NCBI GenBank assembly: GCA_965202955.1
Contig: OZ241871.1
Span: 5,084,001 to 5,148,000 of the forward strand
Source of the DNA: Bin5 sp034422415
GTDB lineage: Bacteria; Chloroflexota; Anaerolineae; Caldilineales; Caldilineaceae
Length of the DNA: 64,000 nt
Direction of reading: 5' to 3'
The position numbers and the translations under genes were made by a program. The notes under the pieces are model-generated. The model did not search any database. It was not told the DNA's origin and worked only from the letters and a program-made list of their open reading frames with translations. Positions within the stretch are counted from its first letter, which is position 1. Every line of letters starts with the position of its first letter. Of this stretch, positions 42,948 through 51,088 are shown in pieces.

Positions 42948-43576
42948 GCGGCCCACCCGCCGCAACGCCCGCACAGCAGCCGTACACCGACCAGCACGCT
43001 TAGGCCCGCCGCCGCCGATTGTACCTGGCGGCAGTGTCTGATTCCTCTCCTGCGGTAGCTGAGCCGGGCGTGGTCGGCGCTAAGGAAGGCAAGGCCCCCA
43101 ATACCTGAACCTATCGAATAAGGGCTTAGAACGTCTCCTGTGGCGTTTCTTGCTCGGCGCGCGCGGAGAGGCGGCGTTCATGCCCAGCGCCTGCCATGCG
43201 CAGCCGCGACTCCGTCTCCAGGCGGCCAAGTCGCTGAACGATACCTTGTGCCGTGTTTCCGGCTCTTATGGATGGCCCGAAACTTCCTGGGCTCTCTCGG
43301 ATGCGTCGAATATCCTGGAGTCGACCCAGGCGGTCTCCCGGCGCAAATCCGGTTGCTAATACAGAATCCAATATCGGGGTTCCTTCACCTTTCCGGTCTC
43401 ATTATTTTCTGCCGCCATTCTGTGGTAGCATTGATTCACCACAGCAATCCGAATTTGTCGATTCGTCGGTTACACAGACGGCCGGGGGCATTGCGCCCCC
43501 TTGTTGGATCGATAGATTCATAGGATTGCTGTGGTGGCACCCGTGCGTCTGTTACCACCAAGGGGGCACCACAAGC
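42948..43576. other. Gene-free stretch in the accessory region
   Basis: About 630 bp without a supportable gene. An 81-codon minus-strand frame (43126-43371) contains R-L-G-R-L-E-T-E-S-R-L-R-M-A-G, which could be a remnant of some gene but has no recognisable domain. An in-frame extension of the next gene upstream to 43253 crosses this area and lacks features of a protein. Confidence 0.4.
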
Positions 43577-44722
43577 ATGAAATGGATCATTGCCGTCCTC
43601 GCATTGGCGCTGGTCCTTCAGACCTCCTTCATTTTGTCCCGGTTGCAGGGCTCAACTCCCGGGCCCACGGGCAGTCACCCCCCAACAGAATACAGAAGCC
43701 TGACAACGGACGTTGAACGCCTCTCCACGGATGTGGCCGAGTTGAAGACGCGCGTCGCGGCGCTGGAAACGGGGACTGCAACGCCGACACCTACGCCCGT
43801 TCCTGTTCCGCACTGTGTCGTCAACCGCGAGAGGGTCAACGTACGGGAAGGGCCAGGGACCGGTTTTGCAGTTATGGGCACGGTAACCCGAGGGGAACAG
43901 CTCGATGTTCAAGCAAAAAACGTAGCGGGTAAGTGGTATCGATTCTGCTGTGTCGGGGGGAGCCATGGCTGGATCTACGCGCCGCTTCTGATCTGCACAG
44001 ATGATAAGGATGTTCCGACTGTTACTCCCACTAACACCCCCACTAACACCCCCACACCCACCCCTACCAGCACTAATACGCCCACTCCTACAAACACGCC
44101 TACCCCGGATTGGCCTCGGATTGCTTCGGAAAAAAGTTGTTCCCCGTACGACTCGGACGACTACTCTTATCCGCAGAGTGTGGAGCTCCAGATCGTCAGG
44201 CAGATGGGAGGACGCATTTACAGCCCGTACACGGGCAGGTACTTCTCCAGCACCAGCGAAACGGACATCGAGCACATTGTGGCGCGCAGCGAGGCGCATG
44301 ATAGCGGAATGTGTGCGGCCAGCGTTGCCGACAGGCGGGCCTTTGCCCGCGACGTGCTGAATCTGACCCTGGCCAGCCCCAATGTGAATCGGCACCAGAA
44401 GGGAGCCAAGGATGTGGCGGAGTGGCTGCCGGCGATGAATGTGTGCTGGTATGTCAAACGGGTCGTCGAAGTAAAAAGCAAGTACGATCTGACGATGGAC
44501 GAAAATGAGGTGATAGCAGCGAAACGTATCCTTTCCGGTTGCTCTTCGACTGACATGATATTTACCGATACACCAACGCCAACTGCACCGGAGCCCCGAC
44601 CGCCGTGTCCCAGAAACTGCAGCGAAGCCCACCAGATGGGAATGAGTAACATGGGTCCAGCTCACGCTTGCTACCAACAGAAGTTCGATCGTGATAAAGA
44701 CGGAATCGCTTGTGAGCGGTAG
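43577..44722 (+). CDS. Secreted SH3 / HNH-nuclease-like / Excalibur multidomain protein
   Basis: A 381-residue exported protein. Residues 3-20 are a hydrophobic signal or anchor. Residues about 40-66 form a short coiled coil (L-T-T-D-V-E-R-L-S-T-D-V). Residues about 78-140 are a bacterial SH3 domain (V-N-V-R-E-G-P-G-T-G-F). A Thr-Pro-Asn linker follows (146-177). Residues about 180-330 resemble a DUF1524/GmrSD-type HNH nuclease, with D-I-E-H-I-V-A and L-T-L-A-S-P-N-V-N-R. The C-terminus is an Excalibur motif (D-R-D-K-D-G-I-A-C-E). ATG 43577 is chosen for the signal sequence. It is probably a surface or extracellular nuclease. Confidence 0.8.
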   Translation: MKWIIAVLALALVLQTSFILSRLQGSTPGPTGSHPPTEYRSLTTDVERLSTDVAELKTRVAALETGTATPTPTPVPVPHCVVNRERVNVREGPGTGFAVMGTVTRGEQLDVQAKNVAGKWYRFCCVGGSHGWIYAPLLICTDDKDVPTVTPTNTPTNTPTPTPTSTNTPTPTNTPTPDWPRIASEKSCSPYDSDDYSYPQSVELQIVRQMGGRIYSPYTGRYFSSTSETDIEHIVARSEAHDSGMCAASVADRRAFARDVLNLTLASPNVNRHQKGAKDVAEWLPAMNVCWYVKRVVEVKSKYDLTMDENEVIAAKRILSGCSSTDMIFTDTPTPTAPEPRPPCPRNCSEAHQMGMSNMGPAHACYQQKFDRDKDGIACER

Positions 44723-44885
44723 GCCGACAGGCTAGTCGTCTGCGCGCGCAAGCGTTCCGCCGCCGTGTGTGGTCCCGTTTTTCGAACAGCGCACTGCTGC
44801 TCCACCGGCGTGGTGAGTTGCTACACCATGCACGTAGCTTGCGGTCCAGTTTTTTGGGCCAACTTCATGGCAAGAAGGCAACATT

Positions 44886-45824
44886 ATGAAAAAAGAACTG
44901 GGTGGCGCAATTGTGAGTTTGTGTTTCCTGTGTTTCGTGGGATTTATGGCGTGGGTCGTTACTGGTGGTAAGCCGCCCCAAGAGTTCGTGCGGCAATTCT
45001 TCCCGTTCACTGCGTCCGGCCTGACGGCCACACCCCAGCCGATTTCTACTCCCCGTCCTACTCCAACTCCTCCTTTCAGTTATTGGTTTAACGAAGGTAG
45101 GGACGATCTGCTTGAAGGTCGATACCGGGCAGCAATTGGCAACTTTGACGAAGCAATCCGCTTGAATCCTGACTTTGCCCCATCCTACAATAGTAGGGGC
45201 GTTGCCAAAGGAAGCCTACATCTAAATAGAGAGGCTATCTTGGACTATAGTCGAGCAATCGAGATAGAGTCCTCCAACGCTTGCTATTTCCTAAACCGAG
45301 GTATATCCAAGGCGAATCTCAAACAGTTCCAAGAGGCTTTGAAGGACTTAGATTACGCTATCGAATTGCGGTCACGGTATGATGAGGCATTTACCAGCAG
45401 GGGGTATACCAAGCTACGGCTCGAAGAGTACAAGAGCGCCATTGAGGACTTTGACCAAGCTATAAGTATGAGGGATGTTTTGGGCACTGGTACCAAGATT
45501 GAGCTTTGCCCCGCAGAAGAAGAAACACAGCAAGAAGTTTCCCCAACACCTGGCTCTACGCCAGCGCCAGACACCACTCCGACGGCCGGCCAAACCGCAA
45601 CACCCACTCCCACATTGACACCAAACCCTTGCCCCAGCGAATGTTTTAGCGACAACGATGCAAGGTTTATCAAGACGTACCTGTGGCGAGGGCAGGCCTA
45701 TTATGCCTTGGGAAACTACCAGGCCGCGCTCGCAGATTTGGAGATCGCGCTGGAACTGGCTCACAAGTACGAAGACACCGAGTCGGCGAGGTCAGCCCAA
45801 GTCCTAATCGATGATATCAAGTAA
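44886..45824 (+). CDS. Membrane-anchored TPR repeat protein
   Basis: A 312-residue protein with an N-terminal hydrophobic segment (residues about 6-26), then a Thr-Pro-rich spacer. At least three tetratricopeptide repeats cover residues about 65-195 (Y-R-A-A-I-G-N-F-D-E-A-I-R-L-N-P is typical). A second Thr-Pro linker is followed by a further C-terminal repeat (G-N-Y-Q-A-A-L-A-D-L-E-I-A-L-E-L). It probably acts outside the membrane as a binding scaffold. Codon use is more A/T-rich than in the flanking genes, consistent with acquisition. Its 3' end overlaps the truncated recQ frame. Confidence 0.8.
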   Translation: MKKELGGAIVSLCFLCFVGFMAWVVTGGKPPQEFVRQFFPFTASGLTATPQPISTPRPTPTPPFSYWFNEGRDDLLEGRYRAAIGNFDEAIRLNPDFAPSYNSRGVAKGSLHLNREAILDYSRAIEIESSNACYFLNRGISKANLKQFQEALKDLDYAIELRSRYDEAFTSRGYTKLRLEEYKSAIEDFDQAISMRDVLGTGTKIELCPAEEETQQEVSPTPGSTPAPDTTPTAGQTATPTPTLTPNPCPSECFSDNDARFIKTYLWRGQAYYALGNYQAALADLEIALELAHKYEDTESARSAQVLIDDIK

Positions 45825-47034
45825 CTGGTGCGGTTTGCCGTTTCTGGCGTTGACGGCGACCGCGACCGAGCGGGTGCGCGAGGACATCGTGGAGCAAATG
45901 CATCTGGAGCGGCCTGAACGGTTCGTGGCCAGCTTCAACCGCGCCAACCTCAGCTATGCGGTGCTGCCCAAGCAGGAGGACGCTTTCACCAGGCTTGAGG
46001 AGCTGTTGCAGGGGCACAAGGGCGAATCCGCCATTATCTACTGCACTGCGCGCAGACAGACGGAGGCGATGGCTTCTCGTTTGCGAGACAGGGGTTTCGA
46101 CGCACAGCCCTATCATGCCGGGCTGGAGGACGAGGTGCGGCACGGAACCCAGGACCGTTTTACAAGGGACCGGACCGCGATCATCGTGGCGACGACTGCG
46201 TTTGGCATGGGTATCGACAAGCCGGATATCCGGCTGCTCGTCCACTATGACCTGCCCAAGACGCTGGAGGGTTACTACCAGGAGACTGGGCGCGCGGGTC
46301 GCGACGGTCTGTCCAGCGACTGCGTTCTCTTCTTCTCCCACAACGACGTGCCGAAACTGGAGAGGTTTATTGGGGAGATCGAGGATGACGATGCGCGGGA
46401 GAACGCGTACGGGAAGCTGGACCAGGTCATCGAGTTCTGCGAGCTGCAGGCGTGCCGGCGAAAGTATCTCCTGCGATACTTCGGCGAGGAGTGGAGCGGG
46501 GGGAACTGCGGCGGGTGTGATTTCTGTCTGACGGCCGTAGAGGAGGCCGGAGAAGAGTTTGAAGAGGAGTTCGGAGAGGTAGGGGAGGATGCCATCCTGC
46601 CTTTGCCGTCAGGGGAGCGCCGCGCGGACTGGGCTCCGGCCAGAAAGAGCGAGGCGCCTGTGCGGCTTCTGCTTAAGCGGTGGAAAAGCGGCAAAGAGGA
46701 GCTCTCCCTTTTCGTCAACGGGAGGCGGACGGAGGGCGGAGATGGGAAGAGCTTCGTCGCGTCGGGAGAGCAGCAGTACCGGCTGCAGACGCGTCTTTTG
46801 GGGCGCGCGGCGAAGGAAACTGGAGCTGGCCGGATTACGGTGGATCTGACCGAGCAGCAGGCGCTGGTCTGGATCGTCAGAAACATCGCCGTACGCGAGA
46901 TTGGCAAGGAGCTGCGTTGGATTCGGTGGCTGTTGCTGTTGTTGGGCGTCTGGCTGGTCTTCCAGTTTGTCCTGGAGCAGCAGATCTGGCTTATTTTTCA
47001 ATCTATGCTGGAGCGGTTCGGTTACCAGAACTGA
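45811..47034 (+). pseudogene. recQ: 5'-truncated RecQ-type DNA helicase
   Basis: The open frame begins abruptly inside a RecQ helicase at motif III (F-L-A-L-T-A-T-A-T). The C-terminal helicase lobe is intact: A-I-I-Y-C-T-A-R-R, A-F-G-M-G-I-D-K-P-D and Q-E-T-G-R-A-G-R-D-G. The RecQ zinc cysteines are in C-R-R-K-Y-L-L-R-Y-F and C-G-G-C-D-F-C. The ATP-binding motifs 0, I and II, roughly 190 residues, are absent. The C-terminal 150 residues are not HRDC-like and end in a hydrophobic helix (W-L-L-L-L-L-G-V-W-L-V-F). Without a Walker A it cannot be an active helicase. The TPR gene occupies the place of its 5' half. Confidence 0.85.
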
Positions 47035-47086
47035 TGAACTGCAGGCAGGGCAATCGCATCTAAATCTGGACGCCAAAATATCCCAC

Positions 47087-47113
47087 GAAGGGCACCCACA
47101 AGGGGTGCCCTTC
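47087..47113. repeat. GGGCACCC-type hairpin
   Basis: GAAGGGCACCC, a 5-base loop and GGGTGCCCTTC form a perfect 11-bp stem. There is no T-tract, so it is more like an interspersed repeat than a terminator. Similar GGGCACCC hairpins are, as I recall, common in Chloroflexota genomes. It lies 53 bp after the truncated recQ. Confidence 0.55.
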
Positions 47114-47935
47114 TACCAATTGTCAATCGTTTTCGGCCCAAAAACCGATTGCCAGTCGCCGAAAACATTAAGAATTCGCGACCGCGCACTACAGTTTGCA
47201 CTGTTCTCGGCGTTTTTTTTCGGAGTTGGGCTCGAATCAGGTAGTGTCGCGGGGTCTTGACTCAATTTGATGCAATCGCCCTGAGGTTGGCGCCCTTCGA
47301 AAGGCTTGTCATCGCGCGACAGGCCTGTTATCGTAAGGCCCGCCAAGTAACGGGCCGGATCAGTGGCGGCCGGCCGCTGAGACGGGCGCCAGCTATCCAA
47401 TTGCATCGGGGAGAGGCCGAAAGGGAACGGCGCAGGACTGGTCTCGGCAGCAGTGCATGCGCGATAAGTCGAGCACGAGAGGCCTAGACCGCGACCACAG
47501 CCGTCCGTCGTAACACAGTACATGCAAAAAGATTCGGCTGCAGCCTGGGGGAAATTGCAGCGCGGGTGCCGGCGGGCGGCGGGCAGAACGGCCCTCTTTG
47601 CGTTGGCAGCGGCGCTCGAACTGCCAGCAATTGCCCAGAAGGGCATTTCCATTTTAGCGCTACCGTCAGGCCTGCCTCGGGTAAGTGGAGTATGGCGGCG
47701 GTGCTCCCGGCCCTACACTACGCCAGATCAGCCAGATAGAGCGCAGTCAGGCGGACCGCTGCAGTTCACTCCGCTAGCTGCCGCGCAGCCACTATCCCGC
47801 TAGCGGGAACCGACAGGCGCCGAGAAGCCACCAAGGCCGGACAAGCAAGAACGCGGGACAACCTGGCGGCAGCGGTTGTTTTGGCTGCAACGCGCTCTAC
47901 TGACAAGAGCCTCAACCTCGATAAGGGAGAAGACG
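47114..47935. other. Gene-free stretch before the intact FG-GAP gene
   Basis: About 820 bp with only Arg/Ala/Pro-rich frames that show no domain. It contains the promoter-like element at 47306-47334, a T8 tract at about 47211, and no other structure that I could identify. Confidence 0.5.
47306..47334 (+). promoter_or_regulatory. Promoter-like element shared with the FG-GAP pseudogene
   Basis: TTGTCA at 47306-47311, a 17-bp spacer and TATCGT at 47329-47334. It shares flanking words with 41596-41624, but lies about 600 bp before the intact gene rather than 50 bp. Either sequence has been inserted between promoter and gene, or the element drives a short RNA. Confidence 0.35.
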
Positions 47936-49057
47936 ATGGCGACCCAAATCAAACTCACCGAACACCTCGCCATGGATGGCTACGCCTACGCCTACGGCAT
48001 CTCGACCGTCGACCTCACCGGCAACGGCCTGCCCGACATCATCACCCCCGACACCGACGTTGGCCTCTACTGGCTTGAAAACCACGGCGACGGCAACTTC
48101 ACCCGCCATGTCGTCCACCTCAAGGAGAACGAGTGGCTCGAGCGCCACCAAGTCGTCGACATAAACGGCGACGGGCGCCCCGAAATCGTCACCGTCGACA
48201 ACATCAGCGCCAGCCTCCTCTATTTTGCTTACGACGGCGACCCGCGCCTGCCCGAATCATGGCAGTTCCACTACATCGACGAAGGCACAATCCCCGGCGC
48301 CTACGACGTCGCCGTCGCCGACTTCACCGGCAACGGCAAACTCGACGTCGCCGCCACCAACTGGCGCAAAGGCAACCAAGTCCTCTGGTACGAGAACCGC
48401 GACGACCGCTGGATCAAGCAGATCATCGAGGACGACATCGCCGAAACGCGCGACATCCACGCCGTCGACATCAGCGGCGACGGCAACCTCGACCTCATCG
48501 CCACCGCCCGCGTTGGCAATCAGATCGCCTGGTATGAGAACAGCGGCGACCCCGCCAACCAGGGCTGGCAGAAGCACGTCATCGACGACGCGCCCCAGCC
48601 CATCCACGGACGCCCCGTCGACATGGACGGCGACGGCGACGTCGACATTGTCATGGCGCTCGGCATGCTGCCCCCTGACGACCCCACCGGCGTCTCCTTC
48701 GACCACCACCAGGTCGTCTGGTACGAGCACGAAGGCCGCCCCGCCGCCGGCAAATGGCGCAAGCATATCATCTGCGAAAACTATCCCCATGCCTTCGAAG
48801 CCATCGCCGCCGACCTCGACGGCGACGGCCAGCTCGAGGTCATCGCCACCGGCTGGAACGTCACAGGCCGCGTCGCCGTCTTCAAGCATCGCGGCGACCC
48901 GCGCGGTCCCTGGGACATGCAGCTCCTCAAAGAGGGCTGGACCAATGCCAACATGGTCATCACCGCCGACCTCACCGGCAACGGCCGCTTAGACATCATC
49001 GCCGCCGCCGAGCGCGGCAGCAACGAAGTCCGCTGGTGGCGCAATGACGGCGCTTGA
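47936..49057 (+). CDS. FG-GAP/VCBS repeat protein (seven-bladed propeller)
   Basis: A 373-residue beta-propeller. Seven calcium-type FG-GAP motifs are visible: D-L-T-G-N-G-L-P-D-I, D-I-N-G-D-G-R-P-E-I, D-F-T-G-N-G-K-L-D-V, D-I-S-G-D-G-N-L-D-L, D-M-D-G-D-G-D-V-D-I, D-L-D-G-D-G-Q-L-E-V and D-L-T-G-N-G-R-L-D-I. These would make one complete propeller with nothing else attached. There is no signal peptide, unusual for a family that is mostly extracellular. ATG 47936 has AGGGAG upstream; the longer frame to 47876 is not favoured. The pseudogene at 41675 is a decayed paralogue. Function unknown. Confidence 0.88.
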   Translation: MATQIKLTEHLAMDGYAYAYGISTVDLTGNGLPDIITPDTDVGLYWLENHGDGNFTRHVVHLKENEWLERHQVVDINGDGRPEIVTVDNISASLLYFAYDGDPRLPESWQFHYIDEGTIPGAYDVAVADFTGNGKLDVAATNWRKGNQVLWYENRDDRWIKQIIEDDIAETRDIHAVDISGDGNLDLIATARVGNQIAWYENSGDPANQGWQKHVIDDAPQPIHGRPVDMDGDGDVDIVMALGMLPPDDPTGVSFDHHQVVWYEHEGRPAAGKWRKHIICENYPHAFEAIAADLDGDGQLEVIATGWNVTGRVAVFKHRGDPRGPWDMQLLKEGWTNANMVITADLTGNGRLDIIAAAERGSNEVRWWRNDGA

Positions 49058-49203
49058 ACGCTCGCCAGGGGACACCATACCTGGGATCCGTCTTCTTTAG
49101 AGCAGGGAACCTGCTCGACGATGCCGAGCCGGCCAAAGACAGCGGGAATTTCTATGCGAAAACTGTAACTGGGCTCTTGAGGAGTGATAGACGGCAGCGC
49201 ATT

Positions 49204-49385
49204 GGGCTCGTTGACATTTGTCTGAACTACAGTTTGTTTGATTTATATGATGGACACAGTTAACGGCGCTGGCTTCCGAGGCGGGCTTCGTTCACGCGAA
49301 TCAGGTGAATCAGAGTCCAAACTGTTCTCAGACAGCCTGTAGATGTTGCCTCTTCGGATCGTCTTCTGAAACGTCAACGGAACCT
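49204..49385 (+). repeat. MITE-like dispersed repeat, copy B
   Basis: Second full-length copy of the element at 1667-1848, in the same orientation. The left tip GGGCTCGTTGACATTTGTC is identical to copy A; the right tip reads GGTTCCGTTGACGTTTC on the minus strand. As with copy A it fills a convergent intergenic region, and it ends about 7 bp before the stop codon of the minus-strand gene. Internal differences are scattered substitutions. Confidence 0.75.
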
Positions 49386-49391
49386 TCCAGA

Positions 49392-50690
49392 TCACACCCG
49401 CGAGATCCGCCGCCAGAAGGGCCAACGGTAGCGCAGTTTCTGGCGTTCGCTGTAGCCCTCGTCCCCAGGCGTCGGCGCATGCACTCGTCCGAAGGCGAGC
49501 CAGGCCAATGCCAGGAAGAGCACGCTGAGAAGAAAGATGGAACTGTGGGGCACGCCCAGACGCAGCAGCCCCACAGTTAACAAAGGGGCCACGAGTCCGC
49601 GCAGGCCGACTACCGTTGACTGCAAGGCGGCGTACTCCGTCACACGGTCCGGGTCGGCCAGCTGGATGCCGGCGCTTATCCGGCCCAATTCGAAACCGGC
49701 CATTCCCAGCCCGCGCGCGATTGCGGACGGCAGAAGCATCCACAGATTCTGCGCCGACATGTAGGTGAGGGGCGTGACGATTGAGATGGCGCAGATGGCG
49801 CGTACGACAAACAGGCCGCCGCGCTTGTCGATCGTCCGGCCCCAGAGCAGATAGCTTAAAAACCAGGTGAGCGACTCGATCAGTCCCAGGAGACCGATTT
49901 CTGAGTAGGAGAGTTGCAGGCGGTCCACCTGTACGAGGGGGTAGAGAGGCCAGGAGAGCAGCCCGCCCAGACCGAACAAGGTGTAACAAGACAGGTAGGT
50001 GGCAAAGTTTCGGTCTGTGCGTACGATTTGCCACAGCTCAGCGAAAGTCTTGGTCTGCCGGGGCGGCAGCTCCCCCTCGTCAATCTCCATGCGTGTGAAG
50101 AGATATGTGGCCAGGATGCCGAAAAGTGCGCCGATGGGAAAGAGCAGCTGGTAGCCAACTTTGTCCAGGGCCCAGCCGGCAATGGGCGTGACGAGAAGAA
50201 TGACCGAGACCCTCCCCATGCGCACGGTCGACATCACCTTGCCCCGTCCACTCTCGGGATAGATCTTCTGGATCACGCGCGTGTAGGCCGGGATGACAAA
50301 CGCCTCGGTCAGCCAGAAAAGGACTCCTATCGCCATCAACGGCACGGCGCCTGATATGAAGGCGGTGAGGAGGAAGAGCGACCGTCCCAGCAGCCAGCAG
50401 AAGATGATGATGTTGATGGTGCGGCGGCGGCGCATCAGCACGATGCTGAAGGAGGTGAAAACCGAGCCGACGAAGAGGAGCGCGGTATATATCGCCAGCA
50501 TATCGACCGTGGCGCCCAGACGCCGCAACACTACCTGCGTGAAAGGGATGATCGTGGCGTAGAATACGCCATAGGCCAGCGACATCGAGAGTTCGATGTG
50601 CATAACCCGGCGGACCGAAGGCGCCAGCGAACCGGCCAGTGCCGTTTCAAGCCAGGCAGCCGATTTTCGCAACATGTCAACTGTCGACAT
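49392..50690 (-). CDS. Major facilitator superfamily transporter
   Basis: Secondary transporter of 432 residues with about 12 hydrophobic segments arranged in two halves. The first half has helices such as L-A-I-Y-T-A-L-L-F-V-G and a basic loop M-R-R-R-R-T-I between helices 2 and 3, as expected in MFS proteins. The second half has a matching basic loop D-K-R-G-G-L-F. ATG 50690 follows GGAG; ATG 50675 is an alternative. The substrate cannot be inferred. It is divergent from the export operon at 51089 and convergent with the FG-GAP gene, the repeat copy B lying between. Confidence 0.88.
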   Translation of the reverse strand: MSTVDMLRKSAAWLETALAGSLAPSVRRVMHIELSMSLAYGVFYATIIPFTQVVLRRLGATVDMLAIYTALLFVGSVFTSFSIVLMRRRRTINIIIFCWLLGRSLFLLTAFISGAVPLMAIGVLFWLTEAFVIPAYTRVIQKIYPESGRGKVMSTVRMGRVSVILLVTPIAGWALDKVGYQLLFPIGALFGILATYLFTRMEIDEGELPPRQTKTFAELWQIVRTDRNFATYLSCYTLFGLGGLLSWPLYPLVQVDRLQLSYSEIGLLGLIESLTWFLSYLLWGRTIDKRGGLFVVRAICAISIVTPLTYMSAQNLWMLLPSAIARGLGMAGFELGRISAGIQLADPDRVTEYAALQSTVVGLRGLVAPLLTVGLLRLGVPHSSIFLLSVLFLALAWLAFGRVHAPTPGDEGYSERQKLRYRWPFWRRISRV

Positions 50691-51088
50691 CTGGCTCCAG
50701 CCTCAAAGACGGCGCGGAAAATAGGAGTACGGTAACACAGCGTCTGGAGGATGACAACCCCGTACAGGAACGGGAAGTGAAGAAAGTTCTGTCCGCCTTG
50801 CTTCGGCGACCAGGGGCCTTGCGCCGCAGGTCTCGTTTTGGCAGGGCTCCAATGGAAGGGCCTACGTGAGGTGGGTTGGCGATGCCTGTCGCAGGGTAGC
50901 GTAAAACGCCCAAACTGAAGAGTTGCGAGGTGATCGCCTGCCTGCCAAATTGACAATGAGTACGTTTGCCGTTAGCCTTGGCGGTGGCTGTCGGGGCACT
51001 GTTGAGCGGCCGATAGCCGCCGCAACCCATCCAAAGTTGACCACTCTAGATGTTGCCAACAATGCCTGCCAAGACCCAATTGCGTCCC
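50691..51088. other. Divergent intergenic region
   Basis: About 400 bp between the MFS gene and the export operon. A candidate promoter for the rightward genes is TTGACA (50950-50955), 17 bp, TAGCCT (50973-50978); the -10 is poor. Frames inside show no recognisable domain. Confidence 0.4.

Noticed and set aside
43126..43371. 81-codon minus-strand frame in the accessory region
   Set aside because: Short, no ribosome site or domain. Possibly a gene remnant but not supportable.
43253..43576. In-frame 5' extension of the SH3/HNH protein
   Set aside because: The extension has no protein-like pattern, and the ATG at 43577 begins an ordinary signal sequence.
44000..44110. Repeated ACTAACACCCCC-type units considered as a CRISPR or minisatellite array
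   Set aside because: They are coding repeats of a Thr-Pro-Asn linker in the secreted protein; there is no spacer structure.
47087..47113. Hairpin considered as a rho-independent terminator for the recQ remnant
   Set aside because: No T-tract follows on either strand. Better described as an interspersed hairpin repeat.
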